Below, piece after piece: positions 62,498-64,000 of a stretch of DNA of 64,000 nt. The stretch is from Haloferax elongans ATCC BAA-1513 (GTDB lineage Archaea > Halobacteriota > Halobacteria > Halobacteriales > Haloferacaceae): NCBI RefSeq assembly GCF_000336755.1, contig NZ_AOLK01000015.1, positions 520,806 to 584,805 of the forward strand, written 5' to 3'. The translations under genes were made by a program, and so were the position numbers. The notes beneath the pieces were generated by a model. That model did no database searches. It was not told the origin of the DNA and saw nothing but the letters and a program-made list of their open reading frames with translations. Numbering within the stretch: the first letter of the stretch is position 1; every line of letters starts with the position of its first letter.

Positions 62498-62929
62498 ATG
62501 GCAGCAACAGAAGAAACAAACAAACAGCTCGTTCGACGGTCGAACGACGAAATCTGGGGAGACGGAAATCTCGACATCATCGAGGGGTACGTCGCCGACG
62601 ACTACGTCGAACACAACGCCGCGTCACCCCAGACGATTCACGGGCCAGAAGGGTACAAAGAGAACGTCCAGATAGTTCGGTCGGCGTTCCCGGATTTGGA
62701 AGTGACCACGGAGGACGTAATCGCAGAAGACGACAAAGTGGTGACTCGGTACACGCTCAGAGGAACACACGAAGGAGAACTGATGGGCATCGAACCGACC
62801 GGGAAGACCATCGAGGTTCAAGGAATCAGCATCGGGAGATTCGAGGATGAAACGGTCGTGGAGGGCTGGTCAGTTATCGATATGATGAGTATGATGCAGC
62901 AACTCGGCATCGTCGAAACACCCGGCTAG
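62498..62929 (+). CDS. SnoaL-like/ester-cyclase family protein
   Basis: A 143-residue protein with the NTF2-like cone-shaped fold. Features: WGDGNLDIIEGYVADDYVEHNA (about 20-41), GPEGYKENVQIVRSAFPDLEVTTEDVIAEDDKVVTRYTLRGTHEGELMGIEPTG (about 49-100) with the DDKVVxRYTxxGTHxGE pattern of SnoaL-like polyketide cyclases. Function in archaea unknown; such proteins can be hydrolases, isomerases or binding proteins. ATG 62498 lacks the 16 polar residues of the earlier start 62450. Confidence 0.8.
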   Translation: MAATEETNKQLVRRSNDEIWGDGNLDIIEGYVADDYVEHNAASPQTIHGPEGYKENVQIVRSAFPDLEVTTEDVIAEDDKVVTRYTLRGTHEGELMGIEPTGKTIEVQGISIGRFEDETVVEGWSVIDMMSMMQQLGIVETPG

Positions 62930-62976
62930 TGGGTCGACGGTGACTCACCTTTTTCCAGTGGACAAAGAGGCTAGAA

Positions 62977-63570
62977 TTAGCTATACCGCTCTTCGTTCCA
63001 CGGATTCGCCGTGTTCGAATACCCGCGCTTCTCCCAGTAGCCGCGTTCGGGTTCCGTGAGGAACTCGACGCCCGTCACCCACTTCGCGCCCTTGTAGGCG
63101 TACTTGTGCGGCGTGACGACGCGAAGCGGGCCGCCGTGGTCCGCAGGCAGGTCGTCGCCGTCGTACCCCCACACGAACATCACTTCGTCGCGCATGCACT
63201 CGTCGAGCGGGAGGTTCGTCGTGTAGCCGTCGAGCGCGTGGAACATGACGTGGACCGCGTCGTCTACGACGCCCGCTTCCTCGGCGAGCGTCGGGAACGT
63301 GACACCCTCGAACTCGCAGTCGAACTTACTCCAGCCAGTGACGCAGTGGAAGTCCTGAACCTGCGTCTCGGAAGGAAGCGACTGGAACTCATCGAACGAG
63401 AGGTCGAGTTCGGTTTCGACCGCGCCCCAGACTTCGAACGACCACGTCTCGGGGTCCCACGACGGCGTGCCACTCTTCGAGAGGACCGGGAACCGCTGTG
63501 TCTCGCGCTGTCCCGGCGGCAGGCGGTCTCCATCGAACTCTTCGTGGAGGTGCGTGACGTTCTTGCTCAT
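62977..63570 (-). CDS. Soluble molybdopterin-dependent (sulfite-oxidase-fold) protein
   Basis: A 197-residue protein made of just the sulfite-oxidase molybdopterin domain, related to MsrP/YedY. Cys 76 in VQDFHCVTGWSKFD is the Mo ligand; FVWGYDGDDLPADHGGPLRVVTPHKYAYKGAKWVTGVEFL (about 132-171) is the cofactor pocket. No signal peptide or anchor is visible, so it may be cytoplasmic unless exported with a partner. The window has a second, membrane-anchored version at 22814. The acceptor is unknown. Confidence 0.85.
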   Translation of the reverse strand: MSKNVTHLHEEFDGDRLPPGQRETQRFPVLSKSGTPSWDPETWSFEVWGAVETELDLSFDEFQSLPSETQVQDFHCVTGWSKFDCEFEGVTFPTLAEEAGVVDDAVHVMFHALDGYTTNLPLDECMRDEVMFVWGYDGDDLPADHGGPLRVVTPHKYAYKGAKWVTGVEFLTEPERGYWEKRGYSNTANPWNEERYS

Positions 63571-63755
63571 GGTCGCTTCTTCGACCCGACGCACCTATCT
63601 GTACCGACTCGGAGAGACGGGACAGTTCGGTATTCGAAAACGAACGTCCACCGATAGTAAAAAGAAGCATACCAATCTGTAACCAACGCTTCGGGAATCC
63701 GAATTGTCCCCCCGGCAGACTTAAATACGGCCCTTTCAAACCGTCGGACGTTCAG

Positions 63756-63968
63756 ATGCCGAAAGTAGAGATCACCGTGCCGGAACACCTGGAGATGCAG
63801 ATCGTGCAGCTCGTCGAACAGGGGGAGTTCGTCAACCGCGACGAGGCAATCGAGGACCTCCTGTCGACCGGAATTCGTGCGTACAAGACCAGCGGCCCGA
63901 TGTCGGACGACGACCGGGCCTACGAAGACGACGGGATGATGGGTCACGAAGACGAGTACGTCTTCTGA
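63756..63968 (+). CDS. Ribbon-helix-helix-like small DNA-binding protein
   Basis: A 70-residue protein with an N-terminal MPKVEITVPEHLEMQIVQLVEQGEFVNRDEAIEDLLSTGI region, a ribbon-helix-helix (CopG-type) pattern with a beta-strand followed by two helices (about 3-45). The C-terminal DDDRAYEDDGMMGHEDEYVF is acidic. It may be a transcriptional regulator or an antitoxin-like protein; no toxin gene is visible in the remaining bases. A TATA-like TTAAATA at 63720 lies about 36 bases before the ATG. Confidence 0.7.
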   Translation: MPKVEITVPEHLEMQIVQLVEQGEFVNRDEAIEDLLSTGIRAYKTSGPMSDDDRAYEDDGMMGHEDEYVF

Positions 63969-64000
63969 GCCGAATGACAGCCCGCCCCAATAACTCTTAA

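Noticed and set aside
62977-63570. A Tat signal on the soluble sulfite-oxidase-fold protein
   Set aside because: The N terminus MSKNVTHLHEEFDG has no twin arginine or hydrophobic run.
63756-63968. A toxin-antitoxin pair starting with the ribbon-helix-helix protein
   Set aside because: The window ends 32 bases later, so no partner gene can be seen.

Overview
The window is chromosomal DNA of a halophilic archaeon (class Halobacteria), most likely Haloferacaceae; the family call is an inference from gene content. The evidence for a haloarchaeon is strong: GC-rich coding sequence with very acidic proteins, Tat-type signals on exported proteins, leaderless-looking promoters (TATA-like box about 26-30 bases before ATG), archaeal isoprenoid and lipid genes (phosphomevalonate decarboxylase, digeranylgeranylglyceryl phosphate synthase), an MC1 chromatin protein and a full-length aspartate carbamoyltransferase PyrB-PyrI pair.

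Layout. 1-4.6 kb: a branched-chain-amino-acid-type ABC importer (binding protein, two permeases, two ATPases); the binding-protein gene enters from the left edge and appears frameshifted. 4.6-8.8 kb: a two-gene minus-strand operon of a secreted repeat protein and an RND/MMPL-type membrane protein. 8.8-13.9 kb: regulator, DoxX, flavin reductase-like, SRPBCC and hypothetical genes with AT-rich or repeat-bearing spacers. 13.9-22.6 kb: phosphomevalonate decarboxylase, NDH-2-like oxidoreductase, a 7TM-PAS histidine kinase, acyl-CoA dehydrogenase, MC1, a methyltransferase, a cold-shock protein and an epimerase. 22.6-29.5 kb: membrane-anchored sulfite-oxidase-like protein, PKD-repeat protein, small ORFs, tRNA-Arg(UCG) with a palindromic repeat, UbiA-type lipid synthase, KaiC-like ATPase, CoA-binding protein, cysteine synthase. 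29.6-35 kb: coiled-coil protein and a three-gene ABC export operon in which one permease is fused to an intact-looking PrsW-type protease. 35-52.3 kb: central metabolism (3-hydroxyacyl-CoA dehydrogenase, FBPase, acyl-CoA carboxylase, MaoC hydratase, two glutamate dehydrogenases flanking a CitE-like lyase, PyrB/PyrI), a histidine kinase, SDR, ThuA-like protein, enoyl-CoA hydratase. 52.3-62.2 kb: menaquinone synthesis genes menC, menA, menB, menD and menF on the minus strand, interrupted by an iron-box-controlled binding-protein/FAD-oxidoreductase pair and by small membrane proteins. 62.4-64 kb: SnoaL-like protein, a soluble sulfite-oxidase-fold protein and a ribbon-helix-helix protein.

How it works together: menF-menD-menB-menA-menC supply most of the route from chorismate to menaquinone (menE and the final methylation are not seen here), and NDH-2 could feed electrons to that quinone. 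The acyl-CoA genes scattered over 18-52 kb share a TCAC-containing motif near their starts, which suggests, but does not prove, one regulon. The observations most worth following are the ABC permease-PrsW fusion operon, the duplicated iron boxes flanking the promoter of the iron-type binding protein, the carboxylase with an added N-terminal module, the short ORFs whose stops overlap the start of a downstream gene (fbp, histidine kinase, doxX), and the palindrome carrying a copy of the tRNA-Arg 3' end.
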